A stretch of 64,000 nt of DNA from OLB16 sp964481775. GTDB lineage: Bacteria; Hinthialibacterota; Hinthialibacteria; OLB16. This document shows, one piece after another, positions 1 through 10,700 of the stretch (positions are counted from its first letter, which is position 1; each line of letters begins with the position of its first letter). The notes under the pieces were generated by a model. It was given only the letters and a program-made list of their open reading frames with translations. It did no database searches and had not been told where the DNA came from. The translations under genes and the position numbers were made by a program. The stretch spans positions 1 to 64,000 of the forward strand of contig CAYZUX010000005.1 in assembly GCA_964481775.1 (NCBI GenBank), in the 5' to 3' direction.

Positions 1-2502
1 CTTATCAAGGTATTCCATGGTGTAATCGTAGGCGTATTGGACTCCCTTGGTTAGCTCTACCTTCCGGGTAATGAGTTCGAGATTGGCTTGTTCCCATTCC
101 GGTTTCCACCAGAGTTTTGGCGTGGAGAGCTGCTCTGGCTGGTAGTTCACCTTCAGCCCGTATCCAGCTTCATGATTGTAGAAGGCGTATCCTCCTCCCT
201 GAGCGGCTGTCAGCAGTTTCTCACCGGGTCCGGTATACTCTTTCCAGCCCTGGTTGAATTGTATCCAGTCTTTTCCAAGGATATACGCCGACAGAATTGC
301 CGGGTCTGATGTCGTGGTACCGGTGTCCAGTTCGGGCCTGACTTTCATCTGGTAAACCTTGGGCTGATCTCCCTTGTGCTGAATCATTGTCTCGCAAAAG
401 ATTTTTTCGGGATGATCCTCGTCAAGCCAGACCTTCCGCGTGATCGTAGATCCATCCTCGAGGGTGCGAGTCATTACAATTTTTGATCCTGTCCGGGTTG
501 CCTCGAAAGACTCATCACCTGTTCTGAGTGATCTGTCAGCCCAGAGCTCCTCGAAATCACCACCATCAAATGAAATTCCGTGACTCATCTTTCCGGTCGC
601 ACCGAGTAGATTCCTGGAAGTGGGCTTGTGGAGCATCTCAACCATCCGGCCATTCTGGCCCGGGATGAGACGGAGCCGCCAGACAGGATTCTCGATCTCC
701 TCAGCCGCGATCCCCTCCAGGGCGCGATTGATTTCAATAAAATAGTCATCTGCTTTGCGTGTCTCCGCGACCATTGTCATCCCGTACCGTTTGCTGAGTT
801 CAATATAACGGGAAGGGACCATTGCCAGATCCGGGGAAGAGAATCCATAATGATATTTGCCTTCCTGAAACACGAGCTGACCTCCTGTTTCAAGCAATGC
901 TTTATGGACATAGATCGAAGCTTTCTCAACCCTTGCACGGACAGCTTCATTCTCCGGGAGCTCAAGAGCTTTCTGCATGATCGAGTAAGCCTTCAAAGAA
1001 ACCCCGGAATCGAGTCCTACCTCTTTCGGTGATGGGAAGCAGCCGGGATGGAGGCTCCGCTTTTCGGCATTGTCATGCAGGAAGACCAGGTACTCAAGCA
1101 CCGCATCAGCGGCTTTCCCGTAATGGAGGCGGCAGAACTCCTCCACCAGGCTCCAGCCATCCAGCTCAGGGTTCCACAGGCAACGCGCGATAACGTAATT
1201 TCTCAGGTCGCTCATCTCTCCCGCCATCCCATTTCCATTCGCCTGCATAAAAACACCTTTCACATTATTCTCGGAAAAGAAACGGACATTGGGGCCAATC
1301 GACCTGAGATTCGGGAAGGGGAGGTCATAACGGCTGAAATTGGTGTTGTAGTTCCAGATCCAGATATCGTTACAGATTTCCTTCCACTTCATCATTTCCT
1401 CGTGGAACTGCTTGTTCTTGGGGCAATTGGGATCATTCAAGGGATGCAAGGTACAACACTCGATACTGCACAGCTGGATCTGTATGTTCTTCCGGGGTTG
1501 AATGGTCCTGGGTGGTTTACGGGTATACCAGTAGGCAAGGGTTCCGATCTTCACATCGGGGAATTTCTTTTCGACCCGTTCCGCCACCGCATTGACAAAG
1601 GCCAGGTGCGACCCCATTGGCGTTCCCTCCGCCTGGTTGACTGCCTCGCAGTTGGGGCAACGGCAATAGGCATCATTGTCATTCTGGCTGACACTGAAAT
1701 TCTGCTGATCGGGATGGGCAGTCAGCTCAGTGATCACATTTTCCGCGACTGTTTCAATGACCGCGGGATTCGTGACACACACCTCCGGGCCACCCCCACC
1801 CATTTCAAGCTTTCTCTCTCCATCCACCAGCGCGAAATACTCAGGATGATCCTTGCCGTACTTCTCCGGTGGAAGGAGCCGCATCAGCGAGTGGTTGATG
1901 AGTGATTGTTTCGTTTTGCCTGCCAGTTTTTCCTGATCGGTGACCGTGTTGACACGCAGACGTGCCGCGAACTCAGGGTGTGCTGAATTCTCCTGGTAAT
2001 AAGGCCAACGGAATGAGAATACGGGTTGGAAGGTGTAATCCTCGCAGCGAATTTCCTCGACTGGCGGAACAGGGAAATGGGTATGATCGAAAGTCAGAAA
2101 ACGGACTCCGAGGTATCGTTCCGCAAATTCATAGACTCCATAAAGCGTTCCCCGTGGATGTCCCCCCGCGATGGCGATGTTCTCCGGGGTGATCCGGATC
2201 CGCAACCCCTCCTCCCCCAGGTCATCAATCCCAATCGCCACCGGACTGGAGGAGAGCGCCTTCCCGGTGCCAACAAAAATACAGTTGGGACTTGGGGTTG
2301 ACGAGGTGATGATGGAAAGATCAATGCCATGTGATTGCTTGAGAAGCGCCTGCAGCTCCTCGGCAGCATATCTCTCACTTGGAATGGCCGATTCATCCAC
2401 CAGGATCTTCCATCCCGCCAATGTGGACACCTGAATGGTTTCTTCCGCAAAGGCGTTCATGTTGACGACGTAGAGAACCAACGAAATTAAAACGAACCTC
2501 AT
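1..2502 (-). CDS. Secreted DUF4838-family protein (glycoside-hydrolase-like), 3' end outside window
   Basis: The minus strand is open from an ATG at 2502 to the window edge (834 codons, no stop), so the C-terminus is missing. The first 20 or so residues form a signal peptide (MRFVLISLVLYVV then AFA as cleavage site). Residues 35-150 look like the alpha/beta domain that precedes many glycosidase barrels, with GTLYGVYEFAERYLGVR. Around residues 285-300 is a DNDAYCRCPNCEAV segment and around 345-355 LCSIECCTLHP, both typical of DUF4838 proteins, which resemble alpha-glucuronidase and GH20-like enzymes. The role is probably cleavage of an extracellular or periplasmic polysaccharide; the substrate cannot be read. 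The gene lies 161 bp downstream of another secreted hydrolase on the same strand. Family assignment is from recalled motifs and fairly sure; activity is inferred. Confidence 0.82.
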   Translation of the reverse strand, partial: MRFVLISLVLYVVNMNAFAEETIQVSTLAGWKILVDESAIPSERYAAEELQALLKQSHGIDLSIITSSTPSPNCIFVGTGKALSSSPVAIGIDDLGEEGLRIRITPENIAIAGGHPRGTLYGVYEFAERYLGVRFLTFDHTHFPVPPVEEIRCEDYTFQPVFSFRWPYYQENSAHPEFAARLRVNTVTDQEKLAGKTKQSLINHSLMRLLPPEKYGKDHPEYFALVDGERKLEMGGGGPEVCVTNPAVIETVAENVITELTAHPDQQNFSVSQNDNDAYCRCPNCEAVNQAEGTPMGSHLAFVNAVAERVEKKFPDVKIGTLAYWYTRKPPRTIQPRKNIQIQLCSIECCTLHPLNDPNCPKNKQFHEEMMKWKEICNDIWIWNYNTNFSRYDLPFPNLRSIGPNVRFFSENNVKGVFMQANGNGMAGEMSDLRNYVIARCLWNPELDGWSLVEEFCRLHYGKAADAVLEYLVFLHDNAEKRSLHPGCFPSPKEVGLDSGVSLKAYSIMQKALELPENEAVRARVEKASIYVHKALLETGGQLVFQEGKYHYGFSSPDLAMVPSRYIELSKRYGMTMVAETRKADDYFIEINRALEGIAAEEIENPVWRLRLIPGQNGRMVEMLHKPTSRNLLGATGKMSHGISFDGGDFEELWADRSLRTGDESFEATRTGSKIVMTRTLEDGSTITRKVWLDEDHPEKIFCETMIQHKGDQPKVYQMKVRPELDTGTTTSDPAILSAYILGKDWIQFNQGWKEYTGPGEKLLTAAQGGGYAFYNHEAGYGLKVNYQPEQLSTPKLWWKPEWEQANLELITRKVELTKGVQYAYDYTMEYLDK

Positions 2503-2663
2503 GATTCCAAAACCTCCCTCCGCATTTTAGTCCCCCAGGGGGGATAATCTTTCCTCAATCTTCACCTCTCCGCTTAAGAGACATCATCATCCAAGGGTGT
2601 CACCCCTTATGGCTCCCCCAAAAAAAACTTCCCTTGCCGATTGTTCTTCTTGATATCCCATTT

Positions 2664-5600
2664 TCACCGCGTTGCCATTTCCACACAATCCAGGATCTCT
2701 CCTCTCAGCCGATTCACCGCGGCATCGTTGTTGGTCATATCGAGTACATATCGCGCCATACCGAGTCTGACCTCGGTCAGGGACTGGATGGCCATTTCGG
2801 GTAGTGTTTGTTCGAGCAGGCGGCGGATGCGGCATTTCACCTCATCGCAGACAGAGGAACTCCCAAGTTTCTCCCTGAGCTCAATGAGTATCCGTGTGTC
2901 CTCCATCCCTTCGCGGACAGCCTCCCATCTCCGGCTGGAGGTGTGGGTCTTGTCGGGATTCACATACACGAGCGGGTACTCATCGGGAATCGGTTCCCAC
3001 ATGGAGGGCCCGACATTGTAGCACCAGTATCCCAGTCCCTCTGCGCCGAATGAAAATGTAAATAAAGGTGCCAGGCGGTATTGCCCAACGACATTAATCC
3101 CCTTGGTATTGGCGCCAATGGGACGTGAGTAGGCGTAAGCGCAGTCATACGACCAGAGGGTTTTTCCCGAGCCTCTCAGGAAATCCATTTCCGGCGTGTC
3201 CTCCGGGAGCATCGTGTATCCCGGGCACCAGATCGAGGTGATCTCATTCAGCGCCTGGAACATCGGAAGATCGCCGCCGCCATTGACGTAGAACCTGAGT
3301 CCGGGATGTGCCTTAAGACACTGGCGGGCGAAAGCGATGTAGTCATTCACCGTATCCCACCCATGACCTCCCGGTTCATCGTAGGGGTAAAGCGCCACAT
3401 GGTTCTCTTCGATTCCCCGGGCCGCCAGGTATCTCAAAACCTGGTTCATGTAATCCCCAAAGCGTGGAACATACTCCTCGTGATCGATCGGCACTCCCAG
3501 ACTGGGGATTCCTCCCATGAGCAGGAAGACATCATACCCTTTCATGGGTGCCACAAACCGGTCGAGTTCGGTGAAGTCGAGGCTCAAAGTGGTCTTTGCC
3601 CCCTCCTCCACCTTCACAGGAGGAAGATTCGCTGTGAAGACAGAGTTGCCATGAGCCAGGAGATCCCTGACGGCATCTTCGTTATAACTCGCCCAGCAAC
3701 ATAAGCGCATGGCACCAAAGCCGGCCATCTCGAAAGGAAGCACCTGCAACTCGATCTCGACTTTTGCTTCCGAAGGTTCTTCTCCAAATGCTGCCACAAC
3801 ACGGTAATCACCAGGAGCAGTATCCGCGAGATCGATGTCCAACCAGACTTCATGTGTTGCGAGGGAGGGTATGGTAACTTTTCCATCCACTAAGGGTACC
3901 AGTGGATCCCATGCTACGGAATTCAAGTTGGTAGCGACCGGTGTTATTTCAAAACTTTTTACAACAGGTCCATGAGGTTCTGTTTCGACACGGACAGCGA
4001 TTGTCTCTGTCGCCGGCCGAATATTCATCAGCTTGATTGAGACGGGTTCATGTTCCCCCGGAACAGCTCTTCGGATAATTTTAAGTGGTGATTCGAAATC
4101 GGATGGATACTGCCTGTCCACATCCCTGTTCTCCCAGATGATTCCCTCAAAAGGGATTACCCGTGTGTCCGGATCTAGCGTAATCACCTTTGGAGCGAGC
4201 TGGGCAAGCGTATGTGCCCGCTTGGCACGCTCATTGATTGCCATGGTCCGCTTATTGATTCTATCTCTTGTTTCAGGAGCTGAACCGGGAACTGCAGCCT
4301 GCAAAGGGACGAGAACTCTGACTTCTTCTTCAAGAGCCTGTAATTCCTGTCGAAGCGAAGCCAGTATTCCTGCCGGGGTTCCGGGCTTCTCATGCCCCTC
4401 CAGCATCTGTCGGAGCTGATGAATCGTCCGCATGACAAGCGCCTGATCATTTGCGTAAGGTTGCAGTGTCATCTCACGTAAACCATGAAACTTTGTCGTC
4501 CCAGAGGCATCCAGGATCCTCCACTCGAAGTGGTAGGGACCAGGCGCGGTTATCTCAACTGGAAGTTGCAGCATTCCTGTTTTACCGGTGACCTTGCCCA
4601 CCGAGGATTGCCTTGATCCATCCGCTTTAACGCAGGATGCTTCGGCCCTTAATGGATGATCAGCAGGAAGAGGATTTTCAATATGAAAGACCACCGGTTC
4701 GCCAGTGAAAATCCGGTCCCAGGATAAGTCTACCGGAGTCATCTGGAGAGTCCTGGAGCTTTGCAGGTCGAACCATGCTCCTGTAAGCCGGTTATCGCTA
4801 CGGTAAGTCCGCCACTGAGCTCGAGTATCAACGGGAGCAGAGGTACCGAAACAGGCGATCCTTCCGGATTCCCCACAGGTTACAGCAAATTCCAGACCTG
4901 GACGGCTATTGATGATATCACCGAAGGCGGGGGTCATGTTGATGGTCCGGCTGTCAAACTGGTAGTTGAAAATTACCTGGCCTGTTTGATCGAAAACCAA
5001 TAAATTGCCGTTTTGCGTGCACAGCACATATTCGAGTGCTCCATCGCCATTGACATCGATCAGAGTTCCCGGGGCCAGGCTGCGTCCCTGTGTGTCGATA
5101 TCCCAAATCACCCGGCCTTCTTCATCATAACGATACAAAACTCCCAGTTGTGTCACTGCGAAAAGATCGATGTGTCCATCCTGATCGATATCACCCGCTG
5201 AAAGAGATGAAGCAATCGCTCCGCGGCTCTGACGTTCCCAAAGAACCTTTCCCTTCGAATCAAGGCAGAATAGTTGTTCATTGCGTGATGCAATGGCGAC
5301 ACGAACCTTCTCATTGGAGTCTTCAAAGAGGATCGGCGAGGAAGTGGCCCAATCGGGAGAAGTTGCTCCCAGCTCGATTCCCCACAGCAGTTCACCAGTG
5401 GAACTGAGTGCAAAGACCTTCCCAGCGCCTGTAGTTACTACAATCTCCAGCGAGCCATCACCCGCAAGGTTCCCTATCGCGCAACTCGAACATTCCCCCT
5501 CCACTCTCTGCCGCCAAAAGTCTCTCCCTGTCATGGCATCCAGTACATGAATAGTGCCTTGCTTATCCCCCAGGATCACCTCGATGGAACCATTCCCATC

Positions 5601-6074
5601 AAGATCCGCCAGCGTGGGAGAGGAACAGAAAACCGGGTTGATGGTCACTTGCCAGACCACCATTCCTTTTCCATCCAGGCAGGTGAACAGCCCTTTGTTA
5701 TCAGCGGCATAAATCAAGGGGAGCTGATCCTTCCTTTCCAGGATTGCGGGACAGGTCTGGTAACGTCCGCTGGTATCAAACCGCCAGAGTTCTTTCCCTT
5801 CTCCATCAACCGCAATCATATTCTCATAGGCGGCTGTCAGGATCTCGTGATCGCCATCCAGGTCCAGATCAGCCACCATGGGAGGTCCTTCCATTACCAT
5901 GTGGGCATTCATCATCCAAAGCAGGTCCATGCTCAATCCGGGGAGATCCGCCTGAGCCGGTGTGGAATCAGTTCCAGCATGAGATCCATGGGGCAAGCCC
6001 GTTGAACCGATGAAAAACAGAAACAGCAGACACAAAGACAACCAGGCAATCTTCGCAAATGCTCGTTTTTTCAT
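2664..6074 (-). CDS. Secreted fusion of FG-GAP/PQQ-type beta-propeller and GH123-like (DUF4091) domain
   Basis: The 1136-residue protein starts at the ATG at 6074, because that start gives a clean signal peptide (MKKRAFAKIAWLSLCLLFLFF). An in-frame ATG at 6155 would place 27 extra residues before it. Residues about 45-430 contain repeated blades with acidic loops such as DLDLDGDHEI, DLDGNGSIEV and DIDQDGHIDL, typical of FG-GAP/VCBS and PQQ-like propellers. The middle has beta-sandwich-like segments and a short helical stretch. The C-terminal 330 residues resemble DUF4091, now the GH123 catalytic domain. The YPYDEPGG motif places an Asp-Glu pair at residues 899-900, matching the pair used in substrate-assisted beta-N-acetylgalactosaminidase catalysis. 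It is probably an extracytoplasmic glycan hydrolase with a binding or scaffold propeller; the sugar is not known. Confidence 0.85.
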   Translation of the reverse strand: MKKRAFAKIAWLSLCLLFLFFIGSTGLPHGSHAGTDSTPAQADLPGLSMDLLWMMNAHMVMEGPPMVADLDLDGDHEILTAAYENMIAVDGEGKELWRFDTSGRYQTCPAILERKDQLPLIYAADNKGLFTCLDGKGMVVWQVTINPVFCSSPTLADLDGNGSIEVILGDKQGTIHVLDAMTGRDFWRQRVEGECSSCAIGNLAGDGSLEIVVTTGAGKVFALSSTGELLWGIELGATSPDWATSSPILFEDSNEKVRVAIASRNEQLFCLDSKGKVLWERQSRGAIASSLSAGDIDQDGHIDLFAVTQLGVLYRYDEEGRVIWDIDTQGRSLAPGTLIDVNGDGALEYVLCTQNGNLLVFDQTGQVIFNYQFDSRTINMTPAFGDIINSRPGLEFAVTCGESGRIACFGTSAPVDTRAQWRTYRSDNRLTGAWFDLQSSRTLQMTPVDLSWDRIFTGEPVVFHIENPLPADHPLRAEASCVKADGSRQSSVGKVTGKTGMLQLPVEITAPGPYHFEWRILDASGTTKFHGLREMTLQPYANDQALVMRTIHQLRQMLEGHEKPGTPAGILASLRQELQALEEEVRVLVPLQAAVPGSAPETRDRINKRTMAINERAKRAHTLAQLAPKVITLDPDTRVIPFEGIIWENRDVDRQYPSDFESPLKIIRRAVPGEHEPVSIKLMNIRPATETIAVRVETEPHGPVVKSFEITPVATNLNSVAWDPLVPLVDGKVTIPSLATHEVWLDIDLADTAPGDYRVVAAFGEEPSEAKVEIELQVLPFEMAGFGAMRLCCWASYNEDAVRDLLAHGNSVFTANLPPVKVEEGAKTTLSLDFTELDRFVAPMKGYDVFLLMGGIPSLGVPIDHEEYVPRFGDYMNQVLRYLAARGIEENHVALYPYDEPGGHGWDTVNDYIAFARQCLKAHPGLRFYVNGGGDLPMFQALNEITSIWCPGYTMLPEDTPEMDFLRGSGKTLWSYDCAYAYSRPIGANTKGINVVGQYRLAPLFTFSFGAEGLGYWCYNVGPSMWEPIPDEYPLVYVNPDKTHTSSRRWEAVREGMEDTRILIELREKLGSSSVCDEVKCRIRRLLEQTLPEMAIQSLTEVRLGMARYVLDMTNNDAAVNRLRGEILDCVEMATR

Positions 6075-6477
6075 GTTCTTGCCAAATTCCTTTGGGTAAA
6101 CTGTAATTGAATACAAGGATTGGTGCATCCTTGTTCCTATCCGATTGATTATCAAGCCGCACTAACCTTAATCCCGCGAGAGAAACAATACAAGAAATGG
6201 TGGAATCGAAAATAACTTTCTTTTTGGAGCAGAAAAATAGATAACACTAAATTGTGGTGACTGGCTGCTGGCTGAAGCGAGACGCATAAAAAAAACGCTT
6301 TTTATCAGAATGTTCCTTGGATTCCAAAAGAATCCCTTGTATCCTTCGCAGAATTGTTGTCATATGTCTGTCTGCGCTCACAAAGGAATCCAATAGCCCC
6401 AACCAGACATCTATGGTCAAGGCCAAAGGAAGATGTCTTGTGGCCCATCCAGACAGGAGGGAGCCCTATTCAAGAAG
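6075..6477. other. Divergent intergenic region
   Basis: About 400 bases separate the divergent GH123-like and RND adaptor genes. The stretch is A+T richer than its surroundings, notably at 6205-6310, and holds a weak inverted A/T run at 6285-6306. Promoters for both genes should lie here, but no convincing -35/-10 pair could be picked. An AGGAGG at 6455-6460 is 17 bases before the chosen adaptor start. No convincing small gene was seen. Confidence 0.5.
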
Positions 6478-7791
6478 ATGCGAATCCGACACACCCCCCT
6501 TTTCCCAGCCATTCCTGCTGCACTTGTCACGTTATCTCTGATGGCTTGTCACCAGGAAACAGATACCACGAAGAAAGCTGCAGCCCCCTCTGGTCCTCCA
6601 CCAGCCGTCGTGGTTGCCGAGGTAACCCAACAGACCGTCCCGATTATAAAGGAGTTCACAGCCCGGACGGATGCCGGGGCCACAGTGGACCTGCGCGCAC
6701 GTGTCGAGGGGATCCTTGAAGAACAGCTCTTCGAAGAGGGCAAAATGGTCAAAAAGGATCAGGTTCTATTCAAGATTGACCGAAGGCCTTTTGAGGCGGC
6801 TGTTTTGTCCGCGCAAGCAAAGGTACAGAAGGCGGAAGCCGATCTGGCTTTCGCCCAAAAGCAGGTGACGGTCATCGCGGCGGAAGCGGAGCTGAATCAG
6901 GCGAAAGCTCGCTTGGTGCGCGAAGAGAAGGAGCTGGCAAGAACTAAGGCTCTTGTCAGCCAAGGGGTCCAGACCCCGCAGGATCTCGAAACCCAAACAG
7001 CACGCGAAGAGTCAGCACGCGCTGAAACGGAATCACGGGAAGCCCAACTGGTCAACGCCAGACTGACCGAGGACGCCAACATCAAACTGGCCTCGGCAGA
7101 GGTTGCTGTGAATAAAGCCAACCTGACTCAGGCCGAACTCAACCTGAGTTACTGCACGATCGCTGCTCCATTCGATGGACTCATCGGCCTGGTTCAGGTG
7201 GATGTGGGAAATCTCGTGGGCCGTGGGGAGACGACCCTTCTGGCCACGGTCTCCTCGCTGGATCCCATCCGAGTCTACATCGGGATCAGTGAGTCCGATT
7301 ACCTCAACCTTTCGAGACGGCGGGAGAAGACCAACACACCATCCGATTTCGAAATGGTTCTGGCGGATGGTACCACCCACCCCCACAAAGGCCGTTTCCT
7401 GATGGCCGACCGGGCGGTCGACCTCAAAACCGGTACTCTTTCCCTTGTCGCCGAGTTTCCAAATCCGGGAAATCTGCTCCGACCAGGGCAGTTTGCACGA
7501 GTCAGAGTGGCCACTGAACTGAGGGAGAATGCCCTTCTGTTGCCCCAACGGGCTGTCTTCGAACAACAGAGCGCCAGGGTGGTTTATGTGGTCGGCGCTG
7601 AAAACAAGGTAGCGCTTCGGACGGTCACTCTCAATGAACGTTATGAGGACAAGTATATCGTGACCGACGGAGTTCAGGTGGGTGAGAAAGTGATCGTCGA
7701 GGGGCAGATCAAGGTCAAGCCCGGAGTCACGGTGATTCCCTCGGACAAACCGGTCACCCAGGAACCAACCGCAGCTGAGAAGGGACGATAG
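6478..7791 (+). CDS. RND efflux periplasmic adaptor lipoprotein (AcrA/MexA type)
   Basis: The 437-residue membrane fusion protein should link an inner-membrane RND pump to an outer-membrane channel. The start at 6478 is chosen because it gives a lipoprotein signal with lipobox LMAC and Cys24; an in-frame ATG at 6433 is upstream. A biotinyl-lipoyl-like half motif (VDLRARVEGILEEQLFEEG) is followed by a long Ala/Glu/Lys-rich alpha-hairpin at roughly residues 95-220. The second lipoyl half and beta-barrel (YCTIAAPFDGLIG) come next, then the membrane-proximal domain. The pump gene begins 3 bp after the stop codon, so the two are translationally coupled. No outer-membrane TolC partner and no regulator are encoded nearby. 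Substrate unknown. Confidence 0.92.
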   Translation: MRIRHTPLFPAIPAALVTLSLMACHQETDTTKKAAAPSGPPPAVVVAEVTQQTVPIIKEFTARTDAGATVDLRARVEGILEEQLFEEGKMVKKDQVLFKIDRRPFEAAVLSAQAKVQKAEADLAFAQKQVTVIAAEAELNQAKARLVREEKELARTKALVSQGVQTPQDLETQTAREESARAETESREAQLVNARLTEDANIKLASAEVAVNKANLTQAELNLSYCTIAAPFDGLIGLVQVDVGNLVGRGETTLLATVSSLDPIRVYIGISESDYLNLSRRREKTNTPSDFEMVLADGTTHPHKGRFLMADRAVDLKTGTLSLVAEFPNPGNLLRPGQFARVRVATELRENALLLPQRAVFEQQSARVVYVVGAENKVALRTVTLNERYEDKYIVTDGVQVGEKVIVEGQIKVKPGVTVIPSDKPVTQEPTAAEKGR

Positions 7792-7794
7792 CCC

Positions 7795-10700
7795 ATGGCA
7801 AAATTCTTCATCCATCGTCCCGTTTTCGCCATTGTCATCTCCCTGGTCATCCTGATCGCCGGCGGAGTCAGTATCAACTCTCTTCCCGTCGCTCAGTATC
7901 CCCAGATTTCTCCACCCACGGTGGAGGTTGAAATCAATTATCCGGGAGCCAACGCAGAGACAGTCGAGCAGTCCATCGCCACCAATGTGGAAGCCGAGGT
8001 CAATGGCGCGGAGAACATGATCTACATGTCTTCAAAGTCTTCGAGTGATGGACGCTATCTCCTGCAATGCACCTTCAAAATTGGAACCAACCTCGACCTT
8101 GCCAATGTCGATGTCAACAACCGGGTTAACAAGGCACAACCGAAGCTTCCCAAAGAGGCCGTTTCAGCAGGAATTTCAGTCAAGAAAAAATCACCAGACA
8201 TGCTGCTTGTGATTTCGCTCTATTCCCCGGACAAGACTTACGATGAGACATTCCTCTCCAACTACGCCTCCATCAACCTGGTCGATGCCATCGCACGGAC
8301 TTCGGGTGTCGGCTCAACCATGATCGTTGGTCAACGCGACTACGCCATGCGTTTCTGGGTAAGGCCCGATAAACTTGCGAAACTCGGCCTGACCGGCTCG
8401 GATGTTGCCGAGGTCATTCAGGAACAGAACCTGGTGGCTGCCGCGGGACAGGTAGGTCAGCCTCCCGCCAAAGCGGGTACCGAGTTCCAGTATTCAGTCA
8501 ATGTCAAGGGCCGCCTTACCACGACTGAAGAGTTCGAAAACATGATTGTCCGGACCCTGCCGGATGGTTCGATCCTGCGGATGAAGGATGTGTCTCGTAC
8601 GGAACTCTCCGGAAAGAGCTACACCAGCTTTGGACGCAAAGATGGTATCCCCTCGACGCTCATCATTGTGTACCAGCTTCCCGGAGCCAATGCGATCCAG
8701 ACCGCCGATAATGTCCGAAAACTCCTGGAAGAAACCGCAAAGAGCTTCCCCTCCGGTCTGGAATACCGGATTTCGCTGGACACCACCGAATTTGTCAAGG
8801 TCGCCATTCATGAGGTGTTCCTGGCCCTGCGTGATGCGATCATTCTGGTGCTGATTGTGGTGTTTGTGTTCCTGGGCAGTTTCCGGGCCACGCTGATACC
8901 CATGCTGGCGGTTCCGGTCTCACTGGTGGGAACCTTCGCGGCATTTGTTGCCCTTGGGTTTTCGATCAACACTCTCACCATGCTGGCTATTGTCCTTGCC
9001 GTGGGAATTGTGGTCGATGACGCCATCGTGGTCGTGGAGGCGGTGGAGCACCACATCCAGCATGGGCTCTCACCTCTGGAGGCGACCGAGAAAGCCATGG
9101 ATGAGGTCAGCGGACCGGTGGTGGCTATCGCCCTGGTGCTGTGTGCGGTGTTTGTACCGGTTTCTTTCATGGGAGGAATTGTCGGCCAGCTCTACAAGCA
9201 GTTCGCCATCACCCTTTCAATCTCGGTTCTGCTCTCAGCTCTGGTGGCCTTGACGCTCACCCCCGCACTTTGCCAAATGCTTCTGCGTTCACGCAAGGAA
9301 ATGCGCGGGCCCATCGGTTTTTTTCTGCGGGGTTTCAATTACATCTTCGACAAAGTGACGAATGGTTACCTCTTCGGAGTCCGTTTCCTGCTGCGCCGAA
9401 CGATCATTGCCCTGGTGGCTTTGGCGGGTCTCTGGTATGGGGCAGGAGCCTTACTTCAGCAACTTCCGACTGGTTTTGTCCCGGATGAGGACCAAGGCTA
9501 CTTCTTCGCGGCATTCAATCTTCCTGATGGCGCTTCAATGGAACGGACCGATTCATTGATGAAGCGTGCCGAGGCCGACCTCAAGGAGGTTCCTGGTATT
9601 GGAGAGGTCCTCACTCTTGGTGGACTCAACCTTCTGACCAACGCTTATACCTCCAACAGTTCCAGCATCATTGCCATGCTCAAGCCCTGGGAGGAAAGGC
9701 ATTCCGAGGAAGAGCAGATCAAAAGCATCATGATGAATGTCCGCAAGAAGTTCTCCGCCTATCCGGAGGCGATCAGCATCATCTTCCCGCCAGCTCCTAT
9801 CCCCGGCCTGGGGAATGCGGGTGGCTTCCAGTATGAGCTGCAGGACCGGGGAGGCGCGACGCCCCAGGATCTCGATGAAATCGCCAAGAAGTTCCTTCAG
9901 GCCGCCTCGCAACGTCCGGAGGTCACCAGCCTCTACACCGGTTTTCGGACCACGATCCCCCAAGTCAAGCTCGATATCGACCGAGATAAGGCCAGGACCC
10001 TGGAAATCCCCATCAATCAGGTTTTCCAGGGATTGCAGATCTACCTGGGCGGTCTTCAGGTGAATGACTTCAACCTTTTCGGACGGACCTACAAGGTGAT
10101 GGTACAGGCCGAACAGGAATTTCGGCGTACACCAGAGAACATTGGAGACATTTACCTGCGTGCGGGCGATGGAGCCATGGTCCCCATGTCCACACTCAGT
10201 AAGGTCGAGATGATGACTGGCCCTGATATCCTGCAACGCTTCAATATGTTCCGTACCGCCGAAATCAGTGGGGCTAACTCTCCCGGATATTCCTCGGGGG
10301 ATGCAATCGCAGCAATGGAGGACCTCTCGGCCTCCGAGCTTCCGCAGGGTTATGGCTTCCAATGGACAGGTGTGGCTTACCAGGAAAAAGAGGCGGGGGG
10401 GTCCCAAGGTATCATTTTCGGCATGGCGCTTATCTTTGTCTTTCTTGTTTTGGCGGCGCAGTATGAGAGCTGGGCGGTGCCATTTTCCGTGCTGTTCGGC
10501 CTGCCGATCGGGGTCCTCGGAGCGTTTCTGTTCGTGGCGGCACGTGGATTCATCAATGATGTTTATGTCCAGATTGGTATCGTGACACTCATGGGACTGG
10601 CTGCCAAGAATGCCATTCTGATCGTCGAGTTCGCCAAGGAGAAACACGAACGAGAGGGTATGGGTCTGTTCGAGGCGGCGGTGGAGGGGGCAAAATTGCG

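Noticed and set aside
1048..1905. Plus-strand open frame of 285 codons
   Set aside because: It is antisense to the DUF4838 gene, whose minus-strand translation shows a signal peptide and family motifs; the plus frame shows none.
6285..6306. Possible terminator
   Set aside because: The inverted run is only A/T, with no GC stem, and lies upstream of both divergent genes.
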